A stretch of DNA of 25,465 nt from Opitutales bacterium (GCA_028704125.1 JAQVLM010000005.1:1-25465); one strand, 5' to 3'; shown: positions 1 through 8,191, counted from the first letter of the stretch. Notes: generated by a model not told the origin, from the letters alone. Made by a program: numbers and translations.

Positions 1-1535
1 ATGTGCAACGCGCACTGCGCGGATGCTCTGGTTTGCATCTCCAACTGCGATAAATCACACCGGGTATGCTGATGGCCTCCTTGCGCCTCAATATTCCCAC
101 GATCTTCATCACCGGCGGACCCATGGAGTCAGGAAAAGCCTCCATCAATGGCCAGACGCTTCGCCTCGACCTGATCGACTCAATGGTCGCGGCCGCCGAT
201 GATGCTGTCAGCGACGACGCACTCACACTCATCGAAAACGAGGCCTGTCCAACCTGCGGATCCTGCTCCGGCATGTTCACGGCCAACTCGATGAACTGTT
301 TGCTTGAAGCCATCGGGATGGCGCTTCCCGGAAACGGCTCAATCGTGGCGACCCATGAGGTACGGAAAGAACTCTTCATGGAAGCGGGCCGACAGATCGT
401 TGAGCTGACCCGCCGCTATTACGAAAAAGATGACGCATCGGTTCTGCCACGATCCATCTGCACCTTCGAGGCTTTTGAGAATGCGATGAGCCTGGATATC
501 GCAATGGGAGGTTCCACCAATACGGTGCTCCATTTGCTTGCCGCCGCCCACGCTGCGGGTGTCGACTTCACGATGGACACCATCGATGGGCTTTCCCGGA
601 AAGTGCCAAACCTTTGCAAGGTCGCACCGTCCACCAACAAATATCACATGGAGGATGTGAATCGCGCCGGTGGCATCATGGGCATCCTGGCGGAATTGGA
701 CCGGGCCGGGCTCATCCACCGCAACATACCCACCGTCCATGCGCCATCCATCGGAGACGCCATTCAACGCTGGGATATCATGACTTCGGACGATCCTCAA
801 ACGCTCAAGCGCTACGGAGCTGCGCCCGGACGCATCAAAACCCAACATGCTTTCAGCCAACGCAGTCAATGGGAGTCACTCGACAAGGACCGCAAGGAAG
901 GATGCATCCGCTCGAAGGACTCCGCATATAGTCAGGACGGTGGACTTGCTGTGCTGAAGGGCAATCTCGCACTGGACGGATGCATCGTGAAAACCGCCGG
1001 AGTTGATGCTTCCATTCTCACCTTCAAGGGCAAGGCCATCGTCTTCGAAAGTCAGGAAGACGCGGTTGAAGGGATCATTGGCGGCAAAGTTCAACCGGGG
1101 CATGTGGTGGTCATCCGTTACGAGGGCCCACGCGGCGGGCCCGGCATGCAGGAAATGCTCTATCCCACCAGCTACCTCAAATCGAGGAAACTCGATAAGG
1201 TATGCGCACTCATCACCGATGGACGTTTTTCAGGCGGCACCAGCGGGCTTTCGATCGGGCACGCATCCCCGGAAGCCGCATCCGGAGGAAACATCGCTCT
1301 GGTTGAAGATGGCGACCCTATCGAAATCGATATTCCAGCCCGTTCCATCCGTGTCGCCATTTCCGACGATGTGCTTGCTGCAAGACGCAAGACAATGGTG
1401 GCAAAAGGAAACCTTGCATGGAAACCGGTCGCACGCATCCGTCCCGTGAGCGAAGCGCTTCGCGCCTATGCGTTGATGGCACTCAGTGCCGACAAGGGAG
1501 CCGTCCGCGACCTCAACGGTCTGGTCCGTCAGTAA
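1..1535 (+). CDS. ilvD: Dihydroxy-acid dehydratase IlvD, 5' partial, with a one-base frame break
   Basis: This enzyme dehydrates 2,3-dihydroxy-acids to 2-keto acids in valine, leucine and isoleucine synthesis, using an Fe-S cluster. The 5' end lies outside the window. Bases 1-54 read NAHCADALVCISNCDK in frame 1 and then meet a stop. From base 54 the protein continues in frame 3 as ITPGMLMASLRLNIP and runs to TAA at 1533-1535. The two halves join exactly as in E. coli-type IlvD, so one A is missing from an expected AAAA at 51-54. Visible cluster cysteines are in SNCDK (before the break) and CPTCGSCSGMF. Other family blocks are MGGSTNTVLHLL, KVAPSTNKYHMEDV, ITDGRFSGGTSGLSIGH and the C-terminal SADKGAVRDLNG. 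The identity is certain. Whether the break is real or a sequencing error cannot be told here. A two-hairpin terminator follows. Confidence 0.95.
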
Positions 1536-1602
1536 AACCCGTCCGGAATACGGGTTCCATTTGGCGGCGCAATCGGGAACATTTCGTTGCGCCGCTTTTC
1601 TA
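1536..1602 (+). terminator. Double hairpin and rho-independent terminator after ilvD
   Basis: Two stem-loops follow the ilvD stop. The first pairs AACCCGT (1536-1542) with ACGGGTT (1550-1556). The second pairs GCGGCGCAA (1564-1572) with TTGCGCCGC (1587-1595) and is followed by TTTTCT. The second is a standard intrinsic terminator. It abuts the stop codon of the convergent CobW-like gene at 1600. Confidence 0.8.
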
Positions 1603-2526
1603 TTCTGATCGGGCGATCACCCCGTCAACCAAGCGCCGAATATCCGCTTCGGAATCACGGTGTCCGATCACAACCAAATATCCACCGGATACCGGAGCCT
1701 CTACCAGCGGTCGTTGATTCAACTGCCCGGGAGTCCAGTCAAAGTAGAGCATTCCCGCTCCCACTCCTTTAGGCAAAAAACCTTTTGCCCGGTAAACGGA
1801 TGGACCGATGGTGGTGAAAGCCGTCACTAAAGCATCGGCTTCCACATGCCGCCCCAAAAGCTTGAATTCACATGCGACGTATGCGCCCGGACTAACCGGC
1901 AGAACGCCATCCGCCCACTCCGGAGACACTGTCGGCAGCGAGAAAACAACTCTCCCATACGACACCCGCTCAACCGGAACATCCGGCCGAAGCGCACGGA
2001 CCGCGCGAATGGTCTCCTCGATCTGGTCATCCGGGCTGACATCGCACTTGTTGATGACAACGCGGCTCGCACCCATCACCTGCGCATTCAATACCGGTAA
2101 TGCTTTCTGCAGTTTGATCCACTGCCCTGGCACAACAACCGCCAGGGTCTCCCTTACCCCGAAGAATGCATCCAATCGGCTCTCTTTCAGTAGAGTTGGC
2201 ATTCCATTCGGGTCCGTCATACCACTGGTCTCAATCACAAGCAAATCCACCTCAACGGATCCCGCATCACGCAGTTTAACCAATTTGCGCATATGCCGGA
2301 TAAAGTCTCCCGAACGGCATCGACACAGCAAGCTCCCACCTTCCACCGTGATCAAAGGTAAACCCGTCGACTTCAACAAAACAGGATCCACTCCCTTACT
2401 GGCAAACTCGTTAACCAGAAACACCAGCTTCTGCCCAACAGAGGTCGATGCCAAATGGCTCAAAAGCGTGGTTTTTCCACTTCCGAGGAACCCACTGACC
2501 AGCAGAACCGGTATAGGATCGCGCAT
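1600..2526 (-). CDS. CobW/G3E-family GTPase, probable metallochaperone paired with the URO-D protein
   Basis: This is a G3E P-loop GTPase of the CobW/ZNG1 type, a family that loads metal into partner enzymes. Counting from ATG 2526, it shows GFLGSGKTT (Walker A, about 12-20), IETSGMTDP (switch II, about 98-106), NKCD (159-162) and a C-terminal CobW_C-like region. The usual metal motif CxCC is replaced by GGSLLCRC (63-70), so only CxC remains. I chose ATG 2526 over GTG 2535 because AGGGAG sits 8 nt before the ATG but overlaps the GTG. The gene starts 18 nt after the stop of the URO-D/thioredoxin gene on the same strand, so the two are almost certainly co-transcribed. The likely client is the upstream gene product, but that is inference. 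Length (about 308 aa) is normal. Confidence 0.85.
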   Translation of the reverse strand: MRDPIPVLLVSGFLGSGKTTLLSHLASTSVGQKLVFLVNEFASKGVDPVLLKSTGLPLITVEGGSLLCRCRSGDFIRHMRKLVKLRDAGSVEVDLLVIETSGMTDPNGMPTLLKESRLDAFFGVRETLAVVVPGQWIKLQKALPVLNAQVMGASRVVINKCDVSPDDQIEETIRAVRALRPDVPVERVSYGRVVFSLPTVSPEWADGVLPVSPGAYVACEFKLLGRHVEADALVTAFTTIGPSVYRAKGFLPKGVGAGMLYFDWTPGQLNQRPLVEAPVSGGYLVVIGHRDSEADIRRLVDGVIARSE

Positions 2527-2544
2527 TGCCGCCACTCCCTGATA

Positions 2545-3915
2545 TCAGGATTTTCCGGACGCCTTAAGGATCGCCTTGGCCAGCGTCTTGCTGTCGGGAA
2601 TAATGGACGCGTAGGCAAGCCTACCCTGAATACAAATACTTGGGATGGCTTCCACTCCAAGCTTCCGCATTGCGGCTAGTCCTTCCTTGGTCGTGATCTT
2701 GTGCTCGACCACTTCGATGGGATCTCCAACTGCCTCAGCGGCATCACGGGCTGCAAGCACCATGTACTGACATGGAGCACACGCAGCGGAGTTGAGGGTC
2801 ACAACATCGATCCGGATGCGATCCAGTGAGTCATAATCCGGCAAATCAATATCAGGAAGATCCCCCACATCCGCATGGGCCTCAAGGGTTCGAACCACAT
2901 CCCGTTCATACGGGTCATGGACGAGACGCGCGACAGCTTCGAGATTCGCCGGGGGAACGGCATAAGGCAGATCACAGCCCGGAGCCAAAACAAAACCGGA
3001 CGCTCCACCCTTGTCCAGACATTCGATGGCATCCTTCTGGCACTCCAACGGTGAACCCAGCAACAGCGTCGTCGTGAGCTTCAAGTTTCCCCCGAAGGAT
3101 TTCCCGGCCTTTTGGGCAACGGAACGCAACACCGCTAGATCAATGTTTTCATCCACGGAAACATTGTCACAATGGGTCTCACACATCACCTCCAGGTTAC
3201 GGGTGGCATCCCCACAGACGAACAGACTCGAAAGCCTCCCCGATTCGCCAATCGCATCAAAAACCCGATTCAAGGGTCCGGATACGAAACGTGAGAAATG
3301 CTCGGAGGATATCTGACTGATCATGGGATCCACCACAGCCACAACATCCACCCCCGCATCCAGATACGCCTTTGCCATCCGGCATGCAATATCCGCGCAA
3401 TAAGCCATCAACTGGTCCGCCGAGTCCTCATCACAGATCAAATCCATGAACAATTCGGCACTCCTCAGGTGCAAGGCAAGCGTCAATGGTCCGGTAATGA
3501 GTCCATATAGTGCCACCTCCTTACCGATTCCGGACTGCAGCCGACGCGTCGCTTCCATCACCACAGGCATACGCCCGGAGCTCACATCAAATGCGGGCAA
3601 CACTCCCATATCCACCGGCATTTGGCCCGCCAACGGATGGGATTTAACCGCGGGCGGTGTCTCGGAGGCCCACTCCAGTTCACATCCCAGCATCTCGGCC
3701 TCTATCTGTAAATCGAATACAATCGGAACACCATCCGGCTTGTATCGCTCACACACATGCAACACCCCCTTCTCGATCTGGCTTGCATCCCGCGAAAACA
3801 ACTCCGGCTCCGCCCCAATCAAACTCCCGGCATGCACCCCAGCGAAAGGCACCCAAGGGATTCGCTCAGGCGTTCCGCCGCGTAGGGCCTCCAACAATAT
3901 TTCCTTTCCTGTCAT
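2545..3915 (-). CDS. Uroporphyrinogen decarboxylase/MtaA-like methyltransferase fused to a thioredoxin-like domain
   Basis: Residues 1 to about 340 form a URO-D-fold domain of the MtaA/CmuA type (RIPWVPFAGVHAG, FDLQIEAEMLGCE, LYGLITGPLTLAL, VDPMISQIS, PGCDLPYAVPPANLEAV). Such proteins move methyl groups between corrinoids and thiols, or resemble HemE. Residues about 366-456 are a thioredoxin-like domain with redox motif CAPC (379-382) and a cis-Pro-like VEAIPSICI. MtaA/MtbA enzymes bind zinc through HxC and a later Cys. Here Cys234 and Cys314 are kept but the His position is Phe232 (codon TTC, complement of 3220-3222). No corrinoid protein or methyltransferase partner is in the window, so the substrate is unknown. 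It heads a two-gene operon with the CobW-like GTPase. Calling it heme HemE would be unsafe because of the fusion and its MtaA-like sequence. Confidence 0.8.
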   Translation of the reverse strand: MTGKEILLEALRGGTPERIPWVPFAGVHAGSLIGAEPELFSRDASQIEKGVLHVCERYKPDGVPIVFDLQIEAEMLGCELEWASETPPAVKSHPLAGQMPVDMGVLPAFDVSSGRMPVVMEATRRLQSGIGKEVALYGLITGPLTLALHLRSAELFMDLICDEDSADQLMAYCADIACRMAKAYLDAGVDVVAVVDPMISQISSEHFSRFVSGPLNRVFDAIGESGRLSSLFVCGDATRNLEVMCETHCDNVSVDENIDLAVLRSVAQKAGKSFGGNLKLTTTLLLGSPLECQKDAIECLDKGGASGFVLAPGCDLPYAVPPANLEAVARLVHDPYERDVVRTLEAHADVGDLPDIDLPDYDSLDRIRIDVVTLNSAACAPCQYMVLAARDAAEAVGDPIEVVEHKITTKEGLAAMRKLGVEAIPSICIQGRLAYASIIPDSKTLAKAILKASGKS

Positions 3916-4019
3916 GATTCCATTCCGGTTGAAATAACAGCCGACGCCTCGAATAAATCGGCGTCTAAATCGTTTGAGACTCTATTCCGCATCCCTCATG
4001 CAGACAAGAACCGGATTAT

Positions 4020-4031
4020 TCTAACGTTAGA
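4020..4031. promoter_or_regulatory. Perfect 12-bp palindrome, possible operator
   Basis: TCTAACGTTAGA reads the same on both strands and lies roughly midway between the divergent promoters of the URO-D unit and gdhA. A symmetric 12-mer there would suit a dimeric regulator. Nothing in the sequence identifies the protein. Confidence 0.25.
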
Positions 4032-4062
4032 GCCTCCCCTTCCACTCCACCGTCGACCCAGG

Positions 4063-4182
4063 ATGCCATTCCCCCATCCGCTCAAAGCCCTCCGCTCCGG
4101 CTCTCCCGCTTTGGTATCCCGCGAATTTCACACAGTTTCAAAAATAGCTCTTGAATCCTCTGCCGCTTTCAACAGAAACTAA
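4063..4182 (+). CDS. Candidate 39-codon small ORF or leader, ending inside a terminator
   Basis: ATG at 4063 opens 39 codons starting MPFPHPLKALRSGSP and ending at TAA 4180-4182. The stop lies in the loop/stem of a clear intrinsic terminator (4162-4194), so this transcript unit appears self-contained. No function is recognised and there is no good ribosome site. It may be a small protein, a gdhA leader peptide, or just part of a small RNA. Confidence 0.25.
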   Translation: MPFPHPLKALRSGSPALVSREFHTVSKIALESSAAFNRN

Positions 4183-4194
4183 GCGGCTTTTTTT
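4162..4194 (+). terminator. Orphan rho-independent terminator upstream of gdhA
   Basis: GCCGCTT (4162-4168) pairs perfectly with AAGCGGC (4181-4187) and is followed by seven T (4188-4194). It is oriented on the plus strand, yet no recognised plus-strand gene precedes it. It therefore ends either a small RNA/small ORF or a prematurely terminated gdhA leader. Confidence 0.75.
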
Positions 4195-4265
4195 CCACGG
4201 CAGCCCCATCCTGCGGCTGTCCAACCTTAACCCATGCTGAATCATGATTCCATTAAGCTAGTCTC

Positions 4266-4285
4266 CCCGGGACAGTCGTCTCGGG
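4266..4285 (+). other. Hairpin in the gdhA leader
   Basis: CCCGGGA (4266-4272) pairs with TCTCGGG (4279-4285) through one G-U wobble, with a six-base loop. It lies about 47 nt before the gdhA ATG. There is no T run, so it is not a terminator. Confidence 0.3.
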
Positions 4286-4332
4286 AAAAGTGCTGACCTC
4301 ATGTCATAACCCTTTTTCCAACACATAATATC

Positions 4333-5673
4333 ATGCAATATAACCCTGAATCATTCGTTCAAAAGATTAAAGACCGGGATCCCGATCAACCGGAATTCCA
4401 CCAGGCCGTTGAAGAGGTCATCAAATCCCTCTGGCCATTTCTGGAGGAAAACCCCAGATACAAACAGGACGGTCTTTTGGAACGCATGGTTGAGCCTGAG
4501 CGTGTGATCATGTTCCGTGTTCCATGGGTTGACGATGCGGGCCGGGTTCAGGTGAACCGCGGATTCCGCGTTCAAATGAACAGCGCGATTGGACCCTACA
4601 AGGGCGGGATTCGCTTCCACCCGACCGTTCGTTTGGGCGTGCTGAAGTTCCTCGCCTTCGAACAGGTTTTCAAGAACTCACTCACCACCCTGCCCATGGG
4701 CGGTGGCAAAGGCGGATCCGATTTTGATCCCAAGGGAAAGAGCAATGGGGAAGTCATGCGCTTCTGCCAATCATTCATGAGCGAACTGTTCCGCCACATC
4801 GGAGCAGATGTCGACGTCCCGGCTGGAGACATTGGGGTCGGTGGCCGCGAAATCGGTTTCATGTATGGGCAGTTCAAACGCCTTCGCAATGAGTTCACCT
4901 CAACCCTTACCGGAAAAGGCCTCACCTACGGCGGTAGCCTCATGCGCCCCGCCGCAACCGGTTTCGGGACCGTCTACTTCGCGCGCGAAATGCTCGCGAT
5001 GAAAGGCGATAGCTTCCAAGGCAAGAAGGTCACCATTTCCGGTTCCGGAAACGTGGCACAATACGCTGCCGAGAAAGTGATCGAACTGGGCGGGAAAGTG
5101 GTTTCCCTTTCCGACTCAAATGGTACCGTCCACATCCCGAACGGCCTCACCACCGAACAACTGCAGGAAGTCATCGACCTGAAGGAAGTACGTCGTGGCC
5201 GCATCTCCGAATTCGCCGCATCGCAGAAGCTTCAGTATTTGGATAATGCCCGTCCATGGGCAATTCCCTGTGACATCGCGCTGCCATGTGCAACCCAGAA
5301 TGAAGTTGAGGAAAAGGATGCCCGCACCCTCATCTCGAATGGATGCAAATGTGTTGCTGAAGGAGCCAATATGCCCTGCACCAACGAAGCAGTGGATATC
5401 TTCATCAAGGCCCGCGTTCTCTACGCTCCGGGCAAGGCTGCCAACGCAGGTGGAGTTGCTACCAGCGGTCTCGAGATGTCGCAGAATGCCATGCGCCTCT
5501 CATGGACGGCTGAAGAACTCGACAAACGCCTGTTGGGCATCATGCAGAACATTCATGCTTCCTGCGTGAAGTATGGCACGGATTCGGATGGATTCATCAA
5601 TTACCAAAAGGGTGCCAATGTCGCCGGCTTCGTTAAAGTCGCCGACGCAATGATCGCCCAAGGCATTGTTTGA
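4333..5673 (+). CDS. gdhA: NADP-type glutamate dehydrogenase
   Basis: This cytoplasmic hexameric enzyme makes glutamate from 2-oxoglutarate, ammonia and reduced nicotinamide. The 446-aa length is typical of the ~450-aa class. Substrate-site blocks are NSAIGPYKGGIRFHP (Lys90), KNSLTTLPMGGGKGG (catalytic Lys126) and PAGDIGVGGREIG (catalytic Asp166). The Rossmann motif GSGNVAQYA begins near 237, and the downstream SDSNG fits the NADP-using bacterial forms. The C-terminal block CVAEGANMPCTNEA is also as in E. coli GdhA. ATG 4333 fits the family N-terminus, although no Shine-Dalgarno is visible. It is monocistronic: a long structured leader precedes it and a strong terminator follows at 5711. Confidence 0.97.
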   Translation: MQYNPESFVQKIKDRDPDQPEFHQAVEEVIKSLWPFLEENPRYKQDGLLERMVEPERVIMFRVPWVDDAGRVQVNRGFRVQMNSAIGPYKGGIRFHPTVRLGVLKFLAFEQVFKNSLTTLPMGGGKGGSDFDPKGKSNGEVMRFCQSFMSELFRHIGADVDVPAGDIGVGGREIGFMYGQFKRLRNEFTSTLTGKGLTYGGSLMRPAATGFGTVYFAREMLAMKGDSFQGKKVTISGSGNVAQYAAEKVIELGGKVVSLSDSNGTVHIPNGLTTEQLQEVIDLKEVRRGRISEFAASQKLQYLDNARPWAIPCDIALPCATQNEVEEKDARTLISNGCKCVAEGANMPCTNEAVDIFIKARVLYAPGKAANAGGVATSGLEMSQNAMRLSWTAEELDKRLLGIMQNIHASCVKYGTDSDGFINYQKGANVAGFVKVADAMIAQGIV

Positions 5674-5710
5674 TCGTTCGAGGATTCTGAGTCTTTTCAG
5701 ATTCACACAC

Positions 5711-5748
5711 AAGACCCGGTCATCGATAGGACCAGGTCTTTTTGTTTT
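5711..5748 (+). terminator. Rho-independent terminator of gdhA
   Basis: AAGACC (5711-5716) pairs with GGTCTT (5735-5740), and inside it GGTC (5718-5721) pairs with GACC (5730-5733). TTTGTTTT follows directly. It lies 37 nt after the gdhA stop. Confidence 0.88.
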
Positions 5749-6151
5749 CAACCTTTGCACTTCGGTTAAAACCATCCGGACTTGTCCTGCACCACCAGCA
5801 GTCCCGCCTCCTGAAGATCACGGGCATGCACCAGATTGCAGGAATAGAAACCATGGTGCGACTCCCCGGATCCGCTTCAAGGAAAACGAGGTCATTCACC
5901 CATCCTTTTATCCATAAGACACTTATATAACACTTCCACATCCTTATCTAAGGGTCGGCATCTTCATTCTCTTCCGATATCATCTCCAGCCCGGAATAGA
6001 TTTGAAAAAGCGGTCCCATTCCGTTTTCATGCACTCTTTTCAACTCCCCAATCACCCCATCGACATCACACCCTACAGCGTTGTCGCACGGGACGGTGAT
6101 TGATCCCTAAATCACGCATCCTAACCCAAGGATAATTCCGAATACACCATC
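5749..6151. other. 403-nt intergenic region, mostly unexplained
   Basis: Between the gdhA terminator and the symporter I recognise no gene, RNA or repeat. The only protein-like stretch is a short minus-strand reading at 5948-6106 (listed separately). An open minus-strand frame at 5720-5941 encodes a Trp/Cys-rich product that does not look natural. Confidence 0.5.
5948..6055 (-). CDS. Possible 35-codon small ORF or gene remnant
   Basis: From GTG 6055 the minus strand reads VIGELKRVHENGMGPLFQIY and onward to a Glu/Asp-rich end, stopping at TAG 5948-5950. The frame stays open upstream to 6107, adding a Cys/Asp-containing stretch without an ATG. The composition looks like real protein, but there is no known family or convincing start. 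It may be a remnant of a lost gene. Confidence 0.2.
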   Translation of the reverse strand: MIGELKRVHENGMGPLFQIYSGLEMISEENEDADP

Positions 6152-8158
6152 ATGAGCACACTGGATCTCATTCTGTTCGTCGTCGCAGTGGTCGGCGTCA
6201 TTTCTCTTGGCATCTGGAAAAGCCAGGACGGAACAACCGACGAAAAAACCGCCAGCGGTTATTTTCTCGCAGGCCGGGGGCTGACCTGGTGGCTCGTCGG
6301 GTTTTCGCTCATCGCTGCGAATATTTCCACCGAGCAGTTTGTCGGAATGTCCGGGAAAGCAGCCGACTGGCTGGGACTCGCGATTGCTTCCTACGAGTGG
6401 ATGGCGGCAATCACACTTATCGTGGTTGCTTTCGTATTCCTCCCGAAACTCCTCAAAACCGGAATCTACACCATTCCCGAGTTTCTCGAATACCGTTATG
6501 GAGTGCTTTCCCGGACCGTCATGGCAATCGCAACCATGGTGATTCTGGTCGGGGTGCCCACCGCTTCCGTCATCTTCTCTGGAGCCAAGGTCATCTCGGT
6601 CTTCTTCCAAGACACCACACTCTTCGGACTTCCCCTTGGGAATATCACCGTGGGATGCTGGATTATCGGGATTTCGGCGGCAGTCTACGTCTTCGTGGGT
6701 GGATTGAAAGCGTGCGCATGGACAGACCTCATCTGGGGTACCGCCCTGATCCTGGGGGGTGCGATGGTGATGATCCTTGCGTTCAACACATTGTCCACCA
6801 AACCCGCCGAAGAGCTTTTCCAAACCAAGGTTGCCAATTCCTCCGCAACAGTGGAAGACATCGCAAACGCGGGTGCATGGGAACGTTTCATGCTCCTGAA
6901 TGATGGGAAAGACGGTGAGGCAGTCGCAGTCGATGGGCCAAACGCAAGTGGAGGCAAGATGCACTTGGTCAGACCAAAAGCCGATCCCGAAATACCATGG
7001 ACAGTTCTTATTCTTGGACTCTGGATCCCCAACTTCTTCTACTGGGGACTCAACCAATACATCGTTCAACGCTCGCTTGGATCCAAATCTCTCGCGGAAG
7101 GTCAAAAGGGGGTCGTTTTCGCGGCTGCTCTCAAGATCATCATACCCTTTGTGGTCGTTATCCCCGGAATGCTCGCCTACAACCTTTTCAGCGGGGATCT
7201 GCGTTCTCAGGCCGATCTAAAAAATCAGGCGATTCTCCAGGAATTTGACGCTGGCATCTACGATCGGGTCATTCCCTTCTCTCTCGAGTATGCCCGGCTT
7301 TCATCTGAGAAAGCATCCGAAATACTAACCCACAATCTGTCCAAAATCGGAGAAGCGGAAGTGATTCTCCCCTATGCCAATCCAGATGAACTTTTTGCAG
7401 CCAACTCCGTCGCGATCACTAAGGCAACGGCAAACAAAATACCCATCTCCACACGCCTGATCGGATACGATTACGATGCCGCATTTCCCACCCTACTGCG
7501 TAACCTGCTCAAGCCAGGCACCTCGTGGTTTGTGCTGGCCGCCATATTCGGGGCTGTTGTCAGCTCGCTCGCATCCATGCTCAACTCGGCATCAACCATC
7601 GCCACGATGGACATCGGTGCCAAAATCACCATGGCGTTCAACGGCGGAAAAGAACCGGCCTCGTCCTTCCTCGTGGGTATGGGTCGGGTGTTCGTCGTCG
7701 CATTTGTGCTGATCGCCTGCGTGATTGCTCCGTCTCTCGGCAGACCCGAATTTGGTGGCATCTTCACCTTCATTCAGGAGTTCCAAGGCTTTATTTCCCC
7801 TGGAGTGCTGGCCGTATTCCTTTTTGGATTCTTGGTTCCGCGTGCCCCACGCTACCTCGGATGGCTCGGGATTGGCCTCAATGCCATCCTTTACGGCAGC
7901 CTTAAATGGTTCCTGGGTGCTTGGATCGTTAAACAAGGCTGGTGGTTTGCCCCCGAAATCTCCTTCCTCGACCGCATGGGAATCTGCTTCATAACCGTCA
8001 TGGTCCTCTGTGCTATCCTGACAAAAGTGAACCCACTTCCAGAACCCGTCACCATGCCGGTCAACCCGGCCATGTCGATGGAGAGCTCCAAATCCGCGAA
8101 ATGGGGTGGGATTGCCGTGGTGATCGTCACCCTGATCCTCTACGTTGTCTTCTGGTAA
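6152..8158 (+). CDS. Sodium:solute symporter (SSS/SGLT type)
   Basis: This inner-membrane symporter has many hydrophobic helices and is 668 aa long. SGLT-like hallmarks are AANISTEQFVGMSG in the first helices, GIYTIPEFLEYRYG, YWGLNQYIVQRSLGSKS, and SSLASMLNSASTIATMDI, which holds the sodium-site helix. The family commonly imports sugars, inositol or similar solutes. The exact substrate cannot be read here. Two hydrophilic inserts stand out: about residues 213-285 (including a Gly/Asp-rich loop) and about 355-440, between GDLRSQAD and YDYDAAFPTLL, where relatives have much shorter loops. An AAGGAT lies 18 nt before the ATG, too far to decide the start. The gene is monocistronic, with a terminator at 8192. 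Confidence 0.92.
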   Translation: MSTLDLILFVVAVVGVISLGIWKSQDGTTDEKTASGYFLAGRGLTWWLVGFSLIAANISTEQFVGMSGKAADWLGLAIASYEWMAAITLIVVAFVFLPKLLKTGIYTIPEFLEYRYGVLSRTVMAIATMVILVGVPTASVIFSGAKVISVFFQDTTLFGLPLGNITVGCWIIGISAAVYVFVGGLKACAWTDLIWGTALILGGAMVMILAFNTLSTKPAEELFQTKVANSSATVEDIANAGAWERFMLLNDGKDGEAVAVDGPNASGGKMHLVRPKADPEIPWTVLILGLWIPNFFYWGLNQYIVQRSLGSKSLAEGQKGVVFAAALKIIIPFVVVIPGMLAYNLFSGDLRSQADLKNQAILQEFDAGIYDRVIPFSLEYARLSSEKASEILTHNLSKIGEAEVILPYANPDELFAANSVAITKATANKIPISTRLIGYDYDAAFPTLLRNLLKPGTSWFVLAAIFGAVVSSLASMLNSASTIATMDIGAKITMAFNGGKEPASSFLVGMGRVFVVAFVLIACVIAPSLGRPEFGGIFTFIQEFQGFISPGVLAVFLFGFLVPRAPRYLGWLGIGLNAILYGSLKWFLGAWIVKQGWWFAPEISFLDRMGICFITVMVLCAILTKVNPLPEPVTMPVNPAMSMESSKSAKWGGIAVVIVTLILYVVFW

Positions 8159-8191
8159 ACAGCTATTCCGACCAGAGCATTTTCTGCATCC

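Larger units (their letters stand above)
3916..4332. other. 417-nt divergent intergenic region with several structured elements
   Basis: This is the gap between the divergent URO-D gene and gdhA. It holds a hairpin in the URO-D leader (GACGCC 3943-3948 with GGCGTC 3960-3965). It also holds a perfect 12-bp palindrome at 4020-4031, a small ORF with a terminator at 4063-4194, a second perfect palindrome GAATCATGATTC at 4239-4250, and a hairpin at 4266-4285 close to gdhA. The 13-mer TCATGATTCCATT occurs twice in direct orientation, at 3912-3924 and 4242-4254. I cannot place promoters with confidence. Confidence 0.6.

Noticed and set aside
1808..2542. 244-codon plus-strand frame opposite the CobW-like gene
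   Set aside because: It is Ser/Thr/Arg-rich shadow coding; the minus strand has all G3E GTPase motifs.
6107..7105. Long minus-strand open frame (332 codons) opposite the symporter
   Set aside because: It is His/Asp/Gly-rich with no natural protein pattern and lies wholly antisense to a clear membrane protein; it is a codon-bias shadow.
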